Source: an uncultured Collinsella sp.
Lineage (GTDB): Bacteria > Actinomycetota > Coriobacteriia > Coriobacteriales > Coriobacteriaceae
Length of the DNA: 24,780 bases
Assembly (NCBI GenBank): GCA_937896835.1
Contig: CALBOJ010000029.1
Location: 1-24,780 of the forward strand
Reading direction: 5' to 3'
Below are positions 14,422 through 22,757 of the stretch, one piece after another. Position 1 is the first letter of the stretch. Every line of letters begins with the position of its first letter. The notes beneath the pieces are model-generated. The model was not told where the DNA came from, made no database searches, and saw only the letters and a list, made by a program, of their open reading frames with translations. The position numbers and the translations under genes are program-made.

Positions 14422-17136
14422 ATGGCAAAAGTCCGTGTGTCCACCCTGGCCAAAGAGTTCGGCATGACCTCCAAGGAACTGATGGGTCATCTCGCCGAAA
14501 TGAAGATTCCCGCTAAGTCCGCGTCCTCCACTTTGGAGGACGCCTATGTCGCCATGGTCCGCAAGCAGCTCGCCTCGGTGATCGAGGCCCGCGCTCAGGA
14601 AGTCGAGGCCGCCAAGCAGGCCGAGGAGCAGGCAGCTGCCGCCGAGGAGGCCGCTCGCGCCGCCGAGGCCGAGCGCGAGCGCATCGCCGCCGAGAAGGCA
14701 CGCGAGGAGGAACGCCGCCAGTTTGCCGCAGCCCAGGCTGCCGAGGAGGCTGCCCGCGCCGAGGCCGAGGCCAAGAAGAAGGCCGAGCAGGAGCGCCTTG
14801 CCCGCGAGAAGGAGGAGGCTGCCCGCGAGGCCCAGCGCCGCGCCGTTCCCGCTTCCGACTCCGGTTCGCGCTTCCGTTCGCTGCTCGACCAGATCGCCGC
14901 ACAGGAGACCGTGCTCAAGGAGAAGAAGGACGCCGAGGACAAGGCCAAGGCCGAGCGCGCCGCCGAGCGCGGTAACCGTCGTGGCGGCAACAATGATCGC
15001 CGCGGTGGCCGCCGTAACGATCGTAACGCCTCCGACAACAACTCCGAGCGCAACGCCTCCGAGAGCCGTCCGCACAGCCATCGCACCAACGCCAGCAACA
15101 ACGTCGCTGCTGGCATGGACTTCCCCAACCCTGATAAGCAGGGCAAGGGCAAGAAGCGCAAGGGCGGTCACAACAACGAAGAGGACCACTACAGCCGTAT
15201 GGCTCGCGAGGCCGAGGAGTACAGCCGCGAGAAGGTGCTCGAGGAGGCTCGAGCTGCCGTCGAGGAGGCCTCTCGCGAGTCCACCGGTCGCCGCAAGAAG
15301 CGCAAGGAGAAGCGCGAGCGCGAGGCTGCCAAGGCTCAGGAGGAGCGCAAGATAGAGGAAGCGCTGGCCCAGGGCGTGAACCCCGAGGAGCTCGACGCCA
15401 TCAAGGTTTCCCAGGGCGTTACCGTCCAGGAGCTCGCCGAGGCGCTCGACGTTCCGGCCAACGACATCATCAAGCGCCTGTTCCTACTGGGTACGCCGCT
15501 CACCATGACGCAGTCCATGTCCGATGACCTCGTCGAGCTCGTTGCCGACGACCTGGGTCGTCAGATCAAGATCATCACCCCCGAGGAGGAGAACACCTTC
15601 TCGTTCTACGACGATCCCGCCGACCTTAAGCCGCGCGCCCCGGTCGTCACCGTCATGGGCCACGTCGACCACGGCAAGACGAGCCTCCTCGACGCCATCC
15701 GTCACACCGGTGTCGCTGCCGGCGAGGCGGGCGGCATCACGCAGGCCATCGGTGCTTCGCAGGTCATGATTAATGACCGCAAGATCACCTTCATCGATAC
15801 CCCGGGTCATGCCACCTTTACGGCTATGCGTGCCCGTGGTGCCAAGGTGACCGACATCGTCATCCTGATCGTCGCCGCCGACGACGGCATCATGCCCCAG
15901 ACGGTCGAGTCCATCAACCACGCCAAGGCCGCCGGCGTACCCATCGTCGTCGCCGTCAACAAGATCGATAAGCCGGGTGCCAACCCCGACCGCGTGCGCC
16001 AGGAGCTCACCGAGTACGGTGTCATCCCCGAGGAGTGGGGCGGACAGAACATGTTCGTCAACATCTCGGCCAAGCAGAAGATCGGTATCGACGACCTTCT
16101 GGAGACCGTGCTGCTCCAGGCAGACGTGCTCGAGCTCAAGGCCAACCCGGACACCTTTGCCTCCGGCAACGTCCTCGAGGCCAAGCTCGACAAGGGCCGC
16201 GGCTCGGTCGCTACCGTGCTCGTGACCCGCGGTACCTTGCACGTGGGCGATACGCTGGTCGCCGGCCTTACCTACGGCCGCGTCCGTGCTATGCTCGACC
16301 CCAAGGGTCGCGCCGTCACCGAGGCCGGTCCCTCCGACGCCGTCGAGATCCTGGGCCTGCAGTCCGTGCCCAACGCCGGTGACGAGTTCCGCGTGTTCGA
16401 GGACGAGCGTGAGGCTCGCGCGCTTGCTGACGAGCGTTCGCTCAAGGCCCGTATCGAGGAGCAGAGCCGCGTCAAGCACGTCACGCTCGAGAACCTCTTC
16501 GAGACCATTGCCGACGCCGAGGTCAAGGAGCTCAACCTGATCATCAAGGCCGACGTCCAGGGTTCCATCGAGGCCCTTCAGGACTCGCTCGACAAGATGG
16601 ATCAGTCCGAGGTTCGCATCAACACGATCCACTCCGCCGTTGGTGCCATCAACGAGACCGACGTCGTCCTGGCCGACGCCTCCAACGCCATCATCATCGG
16701 CTTTGGCGTCCGCCCCGACGGTAAGGCACGTTCCGCCGCCGAGCGCGAGGGCGTCGAGATCCGTTGCTACGACGTTATCTACAAGTGCCTCGAGGAACTT
16801 GACGCTGCCCGTATCGGCATGCTTAAGCCCACCGAGGTCGAGGTCTCCACGGGTACCGCGACCGTCCTGGACACCTTCAAGGTGCCCAAAGTCGGTATCG
16901 CCGCCGGTGTCCGTGTCGAAGAGGGCGAGATCGCCGCGACCGATTCCGTGCGTCTGGTGCGCGACGGCATCGTGGTCTTCAACGGCAAGATCGCCTCGAT
17001 GCGTCACTACAAGGACGAAGCCAAGAGCCTCAAGAGCGGTTCCGAGGGCGGCATTGGCCTGGAGAACTTCCAGGACATCAAGCCCGGCGACCAGATCGAG
17101 GGTTACCGCATCGACCAGGTTGCCCGTACCGAGTAG
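14422..17136 (+). CDS. infB: Translation initiation factor IF-2
   Basis: The GTPase of 904 residues brings initiator tRNA to the 30S subunit. ATG 14422 is preceded by AGGTGAAG. An N-terminal IF2_N module (VRVSTLAKEFGMTSKELMGH) is followed by a long Ala/Glu/Lys/Arg coiled-coil region (about 55-300). A second IF2_N-like module is at about 320-375 (VTVQELAEALDVPANDIIKR). The GTPase domain has G1 GHVDHGKT (413-420), G3 DTPGH (459-463), G4 NKID (513-516) and a SAK G5. Then come the beta-barrel domains, with VRVEEGEIAATDSVRLVRDG in the last one. Length and order are normal for an actinobacterial IF-2 with an expanded N-terminus. rbfA follows 11 bases downstream. Confidence 0.97.
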   Translation: MAKVRVSTLAKEFGMTSKELMGHLAEMKIPAKSASSTLEDAYVAMVRKQLASVIEARAQEVEAAKQAEEQAAAAEEAARAAEAERERIAAEKAREEERRQFAAAQAAEEAARAEAEAKKKAEQERLAREKEEAAREAQRRAVPASDSGSRFRSLLDQIAAQETVLKEKKDAEDKAKAERAAERGNRRGGNNDRRGGRRNDRNASDNNSERNASESRPHSHRTNASNNVAAGMDFPNPDKQGKGKKRKGGHNNEEDHYSRMAREAEEYSREKVLEEARAAVEEASRESTGRRKKRKEKREREAAKAQEERKIEEALAQGVNPEELDAIKVSQGVTVQELAEALDVPANDIIKRLFLLGTPLTMTQSMSDDLVELVADDLGRQIKIITPEEENTFSFYDDPADLKPRAPVVTVMGHVDHGKTSLLDAIRHTGVAAGEAGGITQAIGASQVMINDRKITFIDTPGHATFTAMRARGAKVTDIVILIVAADDGIMPQTVESINHAKAAGVPIVVAVNKIDKPGANPDRVRQELTEYGVIPEEWGGQNMFVNISAKQKIGIDDLLETVLLQADVLELKANPDTFASGNVLEAKLDKGRGSVATVLVTRGTLHVGDTLVAGLTYGRVRAMLDPKGRAVTEAGPSDAVEILGLQSVPNAGDEFRVFEDEREARALADERSLKARIEEQSRVKHVTLENLFETIADAEVKELNLIIKADVQGSIEALQDSLDKMDQSEVRINTIHSAVGAINETDVVLADASNAIIIGFGVRPDGKARSAAEREGVEIRCYDVIYKCLEELDAARIGMLKPTEVEVSTGTATVLDTFKVPKVGIAAGVRVEEGEIAATDSVRLVRDGIVVFNGKIASMRHYKDEAKSLKSGSEGGIGLENFQDIKPGDQIEGYRIDQVARTE

Positions 17137-17147
17137 GGGGTAGCGCT

Positions 17148-17558
17148 ATGAAGCAAACGCAGGCAACCCGCCGTCTGGGCGAGCAGCTTCGCGAGAAGCT
17201 CGGTTATATCCTGCTCTTTGAGGTTTCCGATCCGCGTCTCGACCTGGTTACTTTGACCGCGGTCGAGGTCGCGGTGGACCGTTCGTTCGCGCGTGTGTTC
17301 GTGTCGTGCGATGCGAGCCGCTACGACGAGGTCATGGAGGCGCTCGCAAGCGCTAAGGGCCGTATTCGCAGTCTGTTGGCTCGCTCGCTCGATTGGCGTG
17401 TTACGCCCGAGCTCGATTTTCGCATCGATCGCTCGACCGATGAGGCCGAGCGCATCACGCGTGCGCTGGAAAACGTTCCCGCCACGCTTGCGATCGAAAA
17501 GGACGAGGACGGCTATCCGATAGCGGATGCCGCCCAGGAGGCAGCTTTAGATGACTAA
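17148..17558 (+). CDS. rbfA: 30S ribosome-binding factor RbfA
   Basis: The protein has 136 residues. ATG 17148 follows a G-rich stretch (TAGGGGG) overlapping the infB stop region. RbfA is a KH-fold protein that binds the 30S subunit near helix 1 of 16S rRNA during late maturation. The signature regions are RLGEQLREKLGYILLFEVSD, LTAVEVAVDRSFARVFVS, and the C-terminal LDFRIDRSTDEAERITRALE. The last ~20 residues are acidic. It overlaps the next gene by 8 bases. The function follows clearly from sequence and from its usual place after infB. Confidence 0.94.
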   Translation: MKQTQATRRLGEQLREKLGYILLFEVSDPRLDLVTLTAVEVAVDRSFARVFVSCDASRYDEVMEALASAKGRIRSLLARSLDWRVTPELDFRIDRSTDEAERITRALENVPATLAIEKDEDGYPIADAAQEAALDD

Positions 17559-18594
17559 TTCCGCCGACCTCGCCTCGTGCGAGTCTGCAGATATTCAGCG
17601 ACGCATCCTCGAGCTCATCGAGGGTGCGTCCTCCATTGCGATTTCGGGACACACTTCTCCCGATGGCGACGCCCTGGGCTCCGTGTTGGGTCTGGGCCTT
17701 TCGCTCATGAAGTTTTTTCCCAACAAGGACATTGCGCTGCTGTTGGCAGACGATGACCCGGTTCCGCGTATCTACCGCTTTATGGAAGGCTCCGATCGCC
17801 TGGTGCCGGCATCTGCGTACACTGGCAATCCTGACCTGTTCATCTCGGTGGACGTACCGGTCGTAGAGCGCCTGAACAACTCCGCCGAGGTGCTTCGTCG
17901 CTCCAAGCATGTGGTGTGCTTCGATCACCATCCGGCGCGCGAGGAGTTTGCCGAGCTCAGCCTGAGGCGCGTCGAAGCTGCAGCCTGCGCCATGATCATC
18001 GACCGCTTCTTGGACAATTGCGGCATTGTCGCACGTGATGGCGTTGCGACCTGCCTGCTGTGTGGCTTGGTTACCGATACCGGCCGTTTTCAGTATCAAA
18101 ATGCCGATGCCGCCGCGTTCCATGCAGCCTCGCGTCTGGTTGCCCACGGTGCCGATCCGGCGCGTGTGGCACTCGAGGTTTACCAGAGCATGCGCGTTGA
18201 GTTTTTGCACCTCAAGTCCATCGTTATGGGCCGCATCAAGACGGTGGCCCACGGGCGCGTCGCGTATAGCTACGCGTACCAGAGTGACCTTGAGGCCTGC
18301 GGTGTCACCTCGGATGAGTGCGACGGCCTGGTCGATGTGGTTCGCTCGGTGATGGGCGTCGAAGTCTGCCTGTTCCTGAAGGGCATTGAGGGCGATAGCA
18401 AGGTGCGCGGCAACCTGCGCTCCAAGGGCGACCTCAACGTGTCCGAGATCGCTGCTGCTTTTGGCGGAGGCGGACATCCCGCTGCCGCCGGTTTCTCCAA
18501 CAACGGAACGATTCTCGAGACGCTCACCGTGGCACTTCCCATGCTGGCCGAACTGGTAGGGGAGGATCCCGCTTCGGTGACCGTCGAGCTTTAA
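17551..18594 (+). CDS. nrnA: DHH/DHHA1 phosphoesterase, NrnA-like oligoribonuclease / pAp phosphatase
   Basis: The protein has 347 residues. ATG 17551 lies nine bases after AGGAGG and overlaps rbfA. The N-terminal DHH domain shows SGHTSPDGDALGSVLGLGLS (Asp38 and Asp40) and the FDHHP triad (Asp125-His126-His127), which hold two metal ions. The C-terminal DHHA1 domain has VRGNLRSKGDLNVSEIAAAF and GGGGHPAAAG (from residue 305), which bind the nucleotide substrate. Proteins of this size and position between rbfA and truB degrade short RNA oligonucleotides and/or remove the 3' phosphate of pAp. Linear cyclic-dinucleotide products are another possible substrate, so the exact activity is inferred. 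All metal ligands look intact. Confidence 0.9.
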   Translation: MTNSADLASCESADIQRRILELIEGASSIAISGHTSPDGDALGSVLGLGLSLMKFFPNKDIALLLADDDPVPRIYRFMEGSDRLVPASAYTGNPDLFISVDVPVVERLNNSAEVLRRSKHVVCFDHHPAREEFAELSLRRVEAAACAMIIDRFLDNCGIVARDGVATCLLCGLVTDTGRFQYQNADAAAFHAASRLVAHGADPARVALEVYQSMRVEFLHLKSIVMGRIKTVAHGRVAYSYAYQSDLEACGVTSDECDGLVDVVRSVMGVEVCLFLKGIEGDSKVRGNLRSKGDLNVSEIAAAFGGGGHPAAAGFSNNGTILETLTVALPMLAELVGEDPASVTVEL

Positions 18595-18609
18595 CTTTTT
18601 GGATGGTAC

Positions 18610-19542
18610 ATGGCTCGTCGTACGCCTTCTCAACTGAATATGCTGCTCGCCGTCGATAAGCCGGTGGGCTGCACGTCCCACGATGTGGTCTCGCAATGTC
18701 GGCGCGCCCTCCATGAGCGTCGCGTCGGCCATGCCGGCACGCTCGACCCCATGGCATCGGGTGTCATGGTGGTGGGTGTTGGCCAGGCTACTCGTTTGCT
18801 GGGCATGCTAACCCTCGATACCAAAAGCTATGTCGCCGACATCTCGTTTGGCGCCGAGACCAATACCGATGATGCGGAGGGCGAGGCGGTCCGCACGGTG
18901 GCTGTTGCCAACGAGCTCCGCGATCCTGCCTATGCCCGTGAGCGCTTGGCCGCTTTGCTGGGTCCGCAGATGCAGGTGCCGCCGGCGTTTTCGGCTATCT
19001 CGGTCAATGGCGTTCGCGCCTACAAGTCTGCTCGCGAGGGCAATGCGGTGGACCTACCTCCGCGCCCCGTCGAGGTCTATGCCGCCGACCTGATCGCCGT
19101 GGGAGGCGAAGGTGATACGTGTGTGTGGACCGTGGCGTTCTCAGTGAGCAAGGGTACCTATATCCGTGCGCTCGCTCGCGATTTGGGCCGCGCCTGCGAG
19201 AGCGCCGCGCACATTTCCGCGCTGCGCCGCACGGCCTCCGGTGTTGTTTCCATTGGCGCTTGTCATGCGGTCGAGGAGTTTTCTCCCGAGTCCGCGGCTG
19301 GCTTTGCCCTGGATCCCATTGCGGCCCTGGGCGCCACGCGTGTTGACTTGCCGGGCAATCTTGCCGACGATCTGCTCTGCGGTCGACGCATTCCCGTTGA
19401 GCGTGCGCTTGCCGATTTCGATACCTCGAAGTCGCCTTTTGCGTTGGTGCTCGATGGGGGACTCAAGGCGCTCGCCCGCATCGAGGGTGGCCGCTTTGTC
19501 ATGGAGCACGTGTTTCCGCAGGCAATCGGCGGTGTTCGATGA
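18610..19542 (+). CDS. truB: tRNA pseudouridine(55) synthase TruB
   Basis: The protein has 310 residues. The first ATG (18610) is preceded by GGATGG; a second ATG ten codons later is possible but has no better site. TruB makes pseudouridine 55 in the T-loop of tRNAs. The sequence shows LLAVDKPVGCTSHDVV, then GHAGTLDPMASGVMVVGVG with the catalytic Asp46, YVADISFGAETNTDDAEGE, the QVPPAFSAISVNG-AYK motif, and KGTYIRALARDLG. The C-terminal part is a PUA-like extension. It ends in an ATGA overlap with ribF. Confidence 0.96.
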   Translation: MARRTPSQLNMLLAVDKPVGCTSHDVVSQCRRALHERRVGHAGTLDPMASGVMVVGVGQATRLLGMLTLDTKSYVADISFGAETNTDDAEGEAVRTVAVANELRDPAYARERLAALLGPQMQVPPAFSAISVNGVRAYKSAREGNAVDLPPRPVEVYAADLIAVGGEGDTCVWTVAFSVSKGTYIRALARDLGRACESAAHISALRRTASGVVSIGACHAVEEFSPESAAGFALDPIAALGATRVDLPGNLADDLLCGRRIPVERALADFDTSKSPFALVLDGGLKALARIEGGRFVMEHVFPQAIGGVR

Positions 19543-20546
19543 TGTTGTCCGCTCACGAGCTCGCGCGTATTTTTTTCGCGGGCGAGTCGGACGTGGCTCA
19601 CATCGTTACTGCCGATGCGTTTGATAAGTGTGAGCACCTGGGTGCCGCATCGATTGCCATCGGCGTGTTCGACGGCGTTCACCGTGGACACCAGGAGCTC
19701 ATTGCGGCGCTTGTTAGCGATGCGCGCGCCCATGATTGCAAGGCGGTCGTGGTCACTTTCGATCCCGATCCGGACGTTGTGGTGAGTCCTTCGCCCGCTC
19801 AAAAATTGATGACGACGGCCGACCGTCTACATGCCTTGGCTCAGACCGGGGTCGATGCGGTGGTGGCCGTTCCCTTTACGCCTGAGGTTGCGGCACTCGA
19901 CCATGTTGCTTTTCTCTCGCTGGTGTCGCGTCTGGTCGACATTCGTTCGATTCGCGTTGGCAGCGACTTTAGGCTGGGTCGTGGCGGTGCTTCTGGTGTT
20001 GCCGAGATGCGCTCTTGGGGTTCCGAGCGCGGCGTTGACGTGTATGGTCACGACCTGCTTTGCGAGGGCGGTGAGGCCATTTGCGCCACCCGCATCCGTC
20101 ATGAGCTGGGACAGGGCCATGTGGAGCTGGCTGCTGAGTTGCTCGGCCGCCCGTATATGCTGCGCGGCGGTGTTATTCGCGGCCGTCACGAGGGCTCTGG
20201 CATGGGCTTTCCCACGGCAAACCTGCAGGTTTCCGACGGCATTCAGGTGCCTGCCGATGGCGTGTATGAGGGCCTGGTGCTCGTCGATGACACCGTATGG
20301 CCTGCTGCCGTTAACGTCGGCCTGCCGCCGACGTATGCCGACGATGCCGCTTCATCGCATCTCGAGGCTAACTTAATTGGTTATACGGGCGACCTGTACG
20401 GCGCTTCCGTTTCGCTGGCGTTTACGCGCTGGCTGCGTCCCTCGCGTGTGTTCGAATCGCTGGATGAGTTGATCTCGACCGTCGAGGGTAATATCGAGGA
20501 TATTCGTCACAACTTGGGCGAGCAGGGGGTGAGTATCCGTGATTAG
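19539..20546 (+). CDS. ribF: Bifunctional riboflavin kinase / FAD synthetase
   Basis: The 335-residue protein converts riboflavin to FMN and FMN to FAD. It starts at ATG 19539, overlapping the truB stop (ATGA); ATG 19542 is equally possible. The N-terminal nucleotidyltransferase domain has IAIGVFDGVHRGHQ (GxFDGxHxGH, residues 42-51) and ATRIRHEL in place of the common S-S-TRIR. The C-terminal kinase domain begins near LGRPYMLRGGVIRGRHEGSG, with MGFPTANL and VPADGVYEGLVL, then NVGLPPTY, IGYTGDLYG and WLRPSRVFESLDELI. Spacing and length are ordinary. truB-ribF adjacency is common; the unusual feature is that dnaG follows, with an 8-base overlap. Confidence 0.95.
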   Translation: MMLSAHELARIFFAGESDVAHIVTADAFDKCEHLGAASIAIGVFDGVHRGHQELIAALVSDARAHDCKAVVVTFDPDPDVVVSPSPAQKLMTTADRLHALAQTGVDAVVAVPFTPEVAALDHVAFLSLVSRLVDIRSIRVGSDFRLGRGGASGVAEMRSWGSERGVDVYGHDLLCEGGEAICATRIRHELGQGHVELAAELLGRPYMLRGGVIRGRHEGSGMGFPTANLQVSDGIQVPADGVYEGLVLVDDTVWPAAVNVGLPPTYADDAASSHLEANLIGYTGDLYGASVSLAFTRWLRPSRVFESLDELISTVEGNIEDIRHNLGEQGVSIRD

Positions 20547-22647
20547 CGATGAGGAAAAAGACCAGGTACGCGCTGCGTCCGACTTAGTTGCCATCGTGCA
20601 GGAAACGGTTGAGCTCAAGCCCCGCGGCCATGAGTTTTGGGGTTGCTGCCCCTTCCATGGCGAAAAGACGCCTTCTTTCCACATTATCCCCGCTACGCAG
20701 GTCTGGCACTGCTTTGGCTGCGGCGAAGGCGGCGACGTCTTCACCTATATCATGAAGCGCGAAAACCTGAGCTTTCCCGAGTCAATCCGCTATTTGGCCG
20801 ATCGTGCGGGTATTGAGCTGCATGACACCGGAGATCGTCGCGAGCGCGGTACCAAGCGTGCCCGCATCTACGATCTGTGTGCCGAGACCGCCCAGTTCTA
20901 CCACACCATGCTTATGCGCGGTAAGGACGGCCGTCCACGCGAGTACTTTGCCAGCCGTGGTATGGGTGGCGACGTCTGCCGCCGCTACTGCCTGGGCTTT
21001 GCACCGGGCCGCAACGCGCTGGTGTCGCACCTGTCCCAGGCGGGTTTTACCCCGCAGGAGATGATCGACGCCAACGTTGCCGTGAGCCGCGGGCGCGGGC
21101 AGCTTGCCGACCGCTTCTACGACCGCGTGATGTTTCCCATCTTTGACGAGCAGGGTCACAACATTGCCTTTGGCGGGCGCATCATGGGTGACGGCCAACC
21201 CAAGTACCTCAACACCGCCGAGACGAGCGTGTTCCATAAAAAGCGAAACCTCTATGGCTTTAACTGGGCCAAGGAGTTTATCGTCGCGCAGGATACGGCC
21301 ATCGTGGTGGAGGGCTATACCGATTGTATCGCCTGCTGGGAGGCGGGGATCAAAAACGTTGTCGCCACGCTGGGCACCGCGCTCACGGAGCATCACGTCA
21401 AGACGCTCACCCGCTTTGCCAAGCGTATCGTGTATATGTTCGATGGCGATGCCGCGGGCCAGAAGGCCGCCCGTCGCGCGATTCAATTTATCGAGCAGGA
21501 TTCGATGGACCTGCGCTGCGTGGTGCTGCCCGACGGCAACGACCCCATGGAGTTCATCACAGCGCATGGTGGACAGGAGCTTCAGGCGCGCATCGACGCT
21601 GCCGAGCCGCTCATGGACTTTGTCTACCGTTCGCTGCAGGAGTCGAGTGACATCACCACGCCGGGCGGTCGTGCCAAGGCGCTGGAAGATGCGCTGACGC
21701 TTATCTATCCGCTGCGCGATAGCTACATGATCGACACATACTTTATCCAGATTGCCGATCTGCTGGGTTTGGATCTGGAGACGGTTCGCGCGAGTTCGGG
21801 TCGCGTGTTTCGCGATGTCGCCAAGCGCGAAGATGCGGAACGACGTCGTGAGCAGAACTATGAACGCCAGCGGGCGCAAGCCGAGCGCTCTGGTAGCGCG
21901 GGCGGTCGGACGTCTGGTTCGCAGGGGGCATCTCGCGGTGCTTGGGCATCGGGCGCGACGCCGCCGGTGTCCGCGCCGGTCGAAGAAGAGCCGTATGACT
22001 ACGTCCCGCTCGATGCCTACGGTGCCGCGCCCGTGGAGGTCGTCGACGACCTGCCGCCGATCGATGTGCCTGATGGTATGGGTGCTGTGCCTGTGACTGA
22101 TGGTTCGGGCGCTCCGGCTGCGGCGGCGCCGATGGTTCTTACTGATCTTGAGCGCAAGTCCTTGGCAGGGGAGCGCGAGCTGTTGACGATGCTCACGAGC
22201 TACCCCGACCTGTTCCGCACGTATGCCGACCGCATCTGCTCTATCGAGTGGGTTGACCCACGTCACGAGTCCATCGCATGGGCCGTTCTGGCAACGCCGC
22301 CGGGAACCGATCCTGCAGCCTGCATGGATGCGGCGCGCTCGGTCTGTCCCGAGGCGGCAACGCTTGTGAGTGCCGGGCGCATCTCCGCGACGAGCAAGCA
22401 CCCCACCGAGACGAACATCGTGTTCATGCTCGATACGCTCGAGCTCTACACCATCAAGCGCCGCATGCGTGCCGCACAGGCCAAGCTGCGCCAGGACCGT
22501 TCGCTCGATGATGGGGCCCGTCGCGCACTGACCGTGCAGGCCGCGCAGGATTCGCAGCGTCAACGCGAGCTGCAAAAGTCTATCGGCGGCGTGGCGGACC
22601 CGTTCCGTTTGATCGGTCTGGAGGCCGCAGGCACCGAACAGGCCTAG
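20539..22647 (+). CDS. dnaG: DNA primase DnaG
   Basis: The primase of 702 residues makes RNA primers at replication forks. It starts at GTG 20539 after AGGGGGTGAG, inside the ribF tail. The CHC2 zinc domain has C37-P-F-H40 and C58-F-G-C61. The catalytic Toprim core has VVEGYTDCIACWEAG (Glu258) and MFDGDAAGQKAARRA (Asp302, Asp304). A low-complexity linker rich in Arg/Gln/Gly, then Pro/Ala/Asp, spans about residues 430-531 and is longer than usual. The helicase-binding C-terminal domain follows (TDLERKSLAGERELLTMLTS onward). This linker and the overall length exceed those of E. coli DnaG. The pairing with rpoD recalls the macromolecular-synthesis operon. Confidence 0.95.
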   Translation: MISDEEKDQVRAASDLVAIVQETVELKPRGHEFWGCCPFHGEKTPSFHIIPATQVWHCFGCGEGGDVFTYIMKRENLSFPESIRYLADRAGIELHDTGDRRERGTKRARIYDLCAETAQFYHTMLMRGKDGRPREYFASRGMGGDVCRRYCLGFAPGRNALVSHLSQAGFTPQEMIDANVAVSRGRGQLADRFYDRVMFPIFDEQGHNIAFGGRIMGDGQPKYLNTAETSVFHKKRNLYGFNWAKEFIVAQDTAIVVEGYTDCIACWEAGIKNVVATLGTALTEHHVKTLTRFAKRIVYMFDGDAAGQKAARRAIQFIEQDSMDLRCVVLPDGNDPMEFITAHGGQELQARIDAAEPLMDFVYRSLQESSDITTPGGRAKALEDALTLIYPLRDSYMIDTYFIQIADLLGLDLETVRASSGRVFRDVAKREDAERRREQNYERQRAQAERSGSAGGRTSGSQGASRGAWASGATPPVSAPVEEEPYDYVPLDAYGAAPVEVVDDLPPIDVPDGMGAVPVTDGSGAPAAAAPMVLTDLERKSLAGERELLTMLTSYPDLFRTYADRICSIEWVDPRHESIAWAVLATPPGTDPAACMDAARSVCPEAATLVSAGRISATSKHPTETNIVFMLDTLELYTIKRRMRAAQAKLRQDRSLDDGARRALTVQAAQDSQRQRELQKSIGGVADPFRLIGLEAAGTEQA

Positions 22648-22694
22648 ATGTTGTGGTCAACCAGCGTATTCTCGCCTATATCCAGTCCTCTTTT

Positions 22695-22725
22695 TGGGTA
22701 TAGACGCCTATGTGTGTGCTAAAGT
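22695..22725 (+). promoter_or_regulatory. Possible rpoD promoter
   Basis: TGCTAAAGT (TAAAGT at 22720-22725) is an extended -10 candidate. TTGGGT (22695-22700) is a weak -35 at 19 bases. It lies in the 110-base gap after dnaG, so rpoD may have its own promoter besides operon readthrough. Confidence 0.35.
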
Positions 22726-22757
22726 ATTGAGTCCTGTGGACTATGAAGGGAGAATCT

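Noticed and set aside
20782..22575. A 597-codon open frame on the minus strand across dnaG
   Set aside because: It is a shadow of dnaG codon bias; the plus strand has intact primase motifs along its length.
22743..22757. ATG 22743 as the rpoD start
   Set aside because: The strong AAGGGAG lies after it and is correctly spaced for GTG 22758, which gives the usual M-PKK start.
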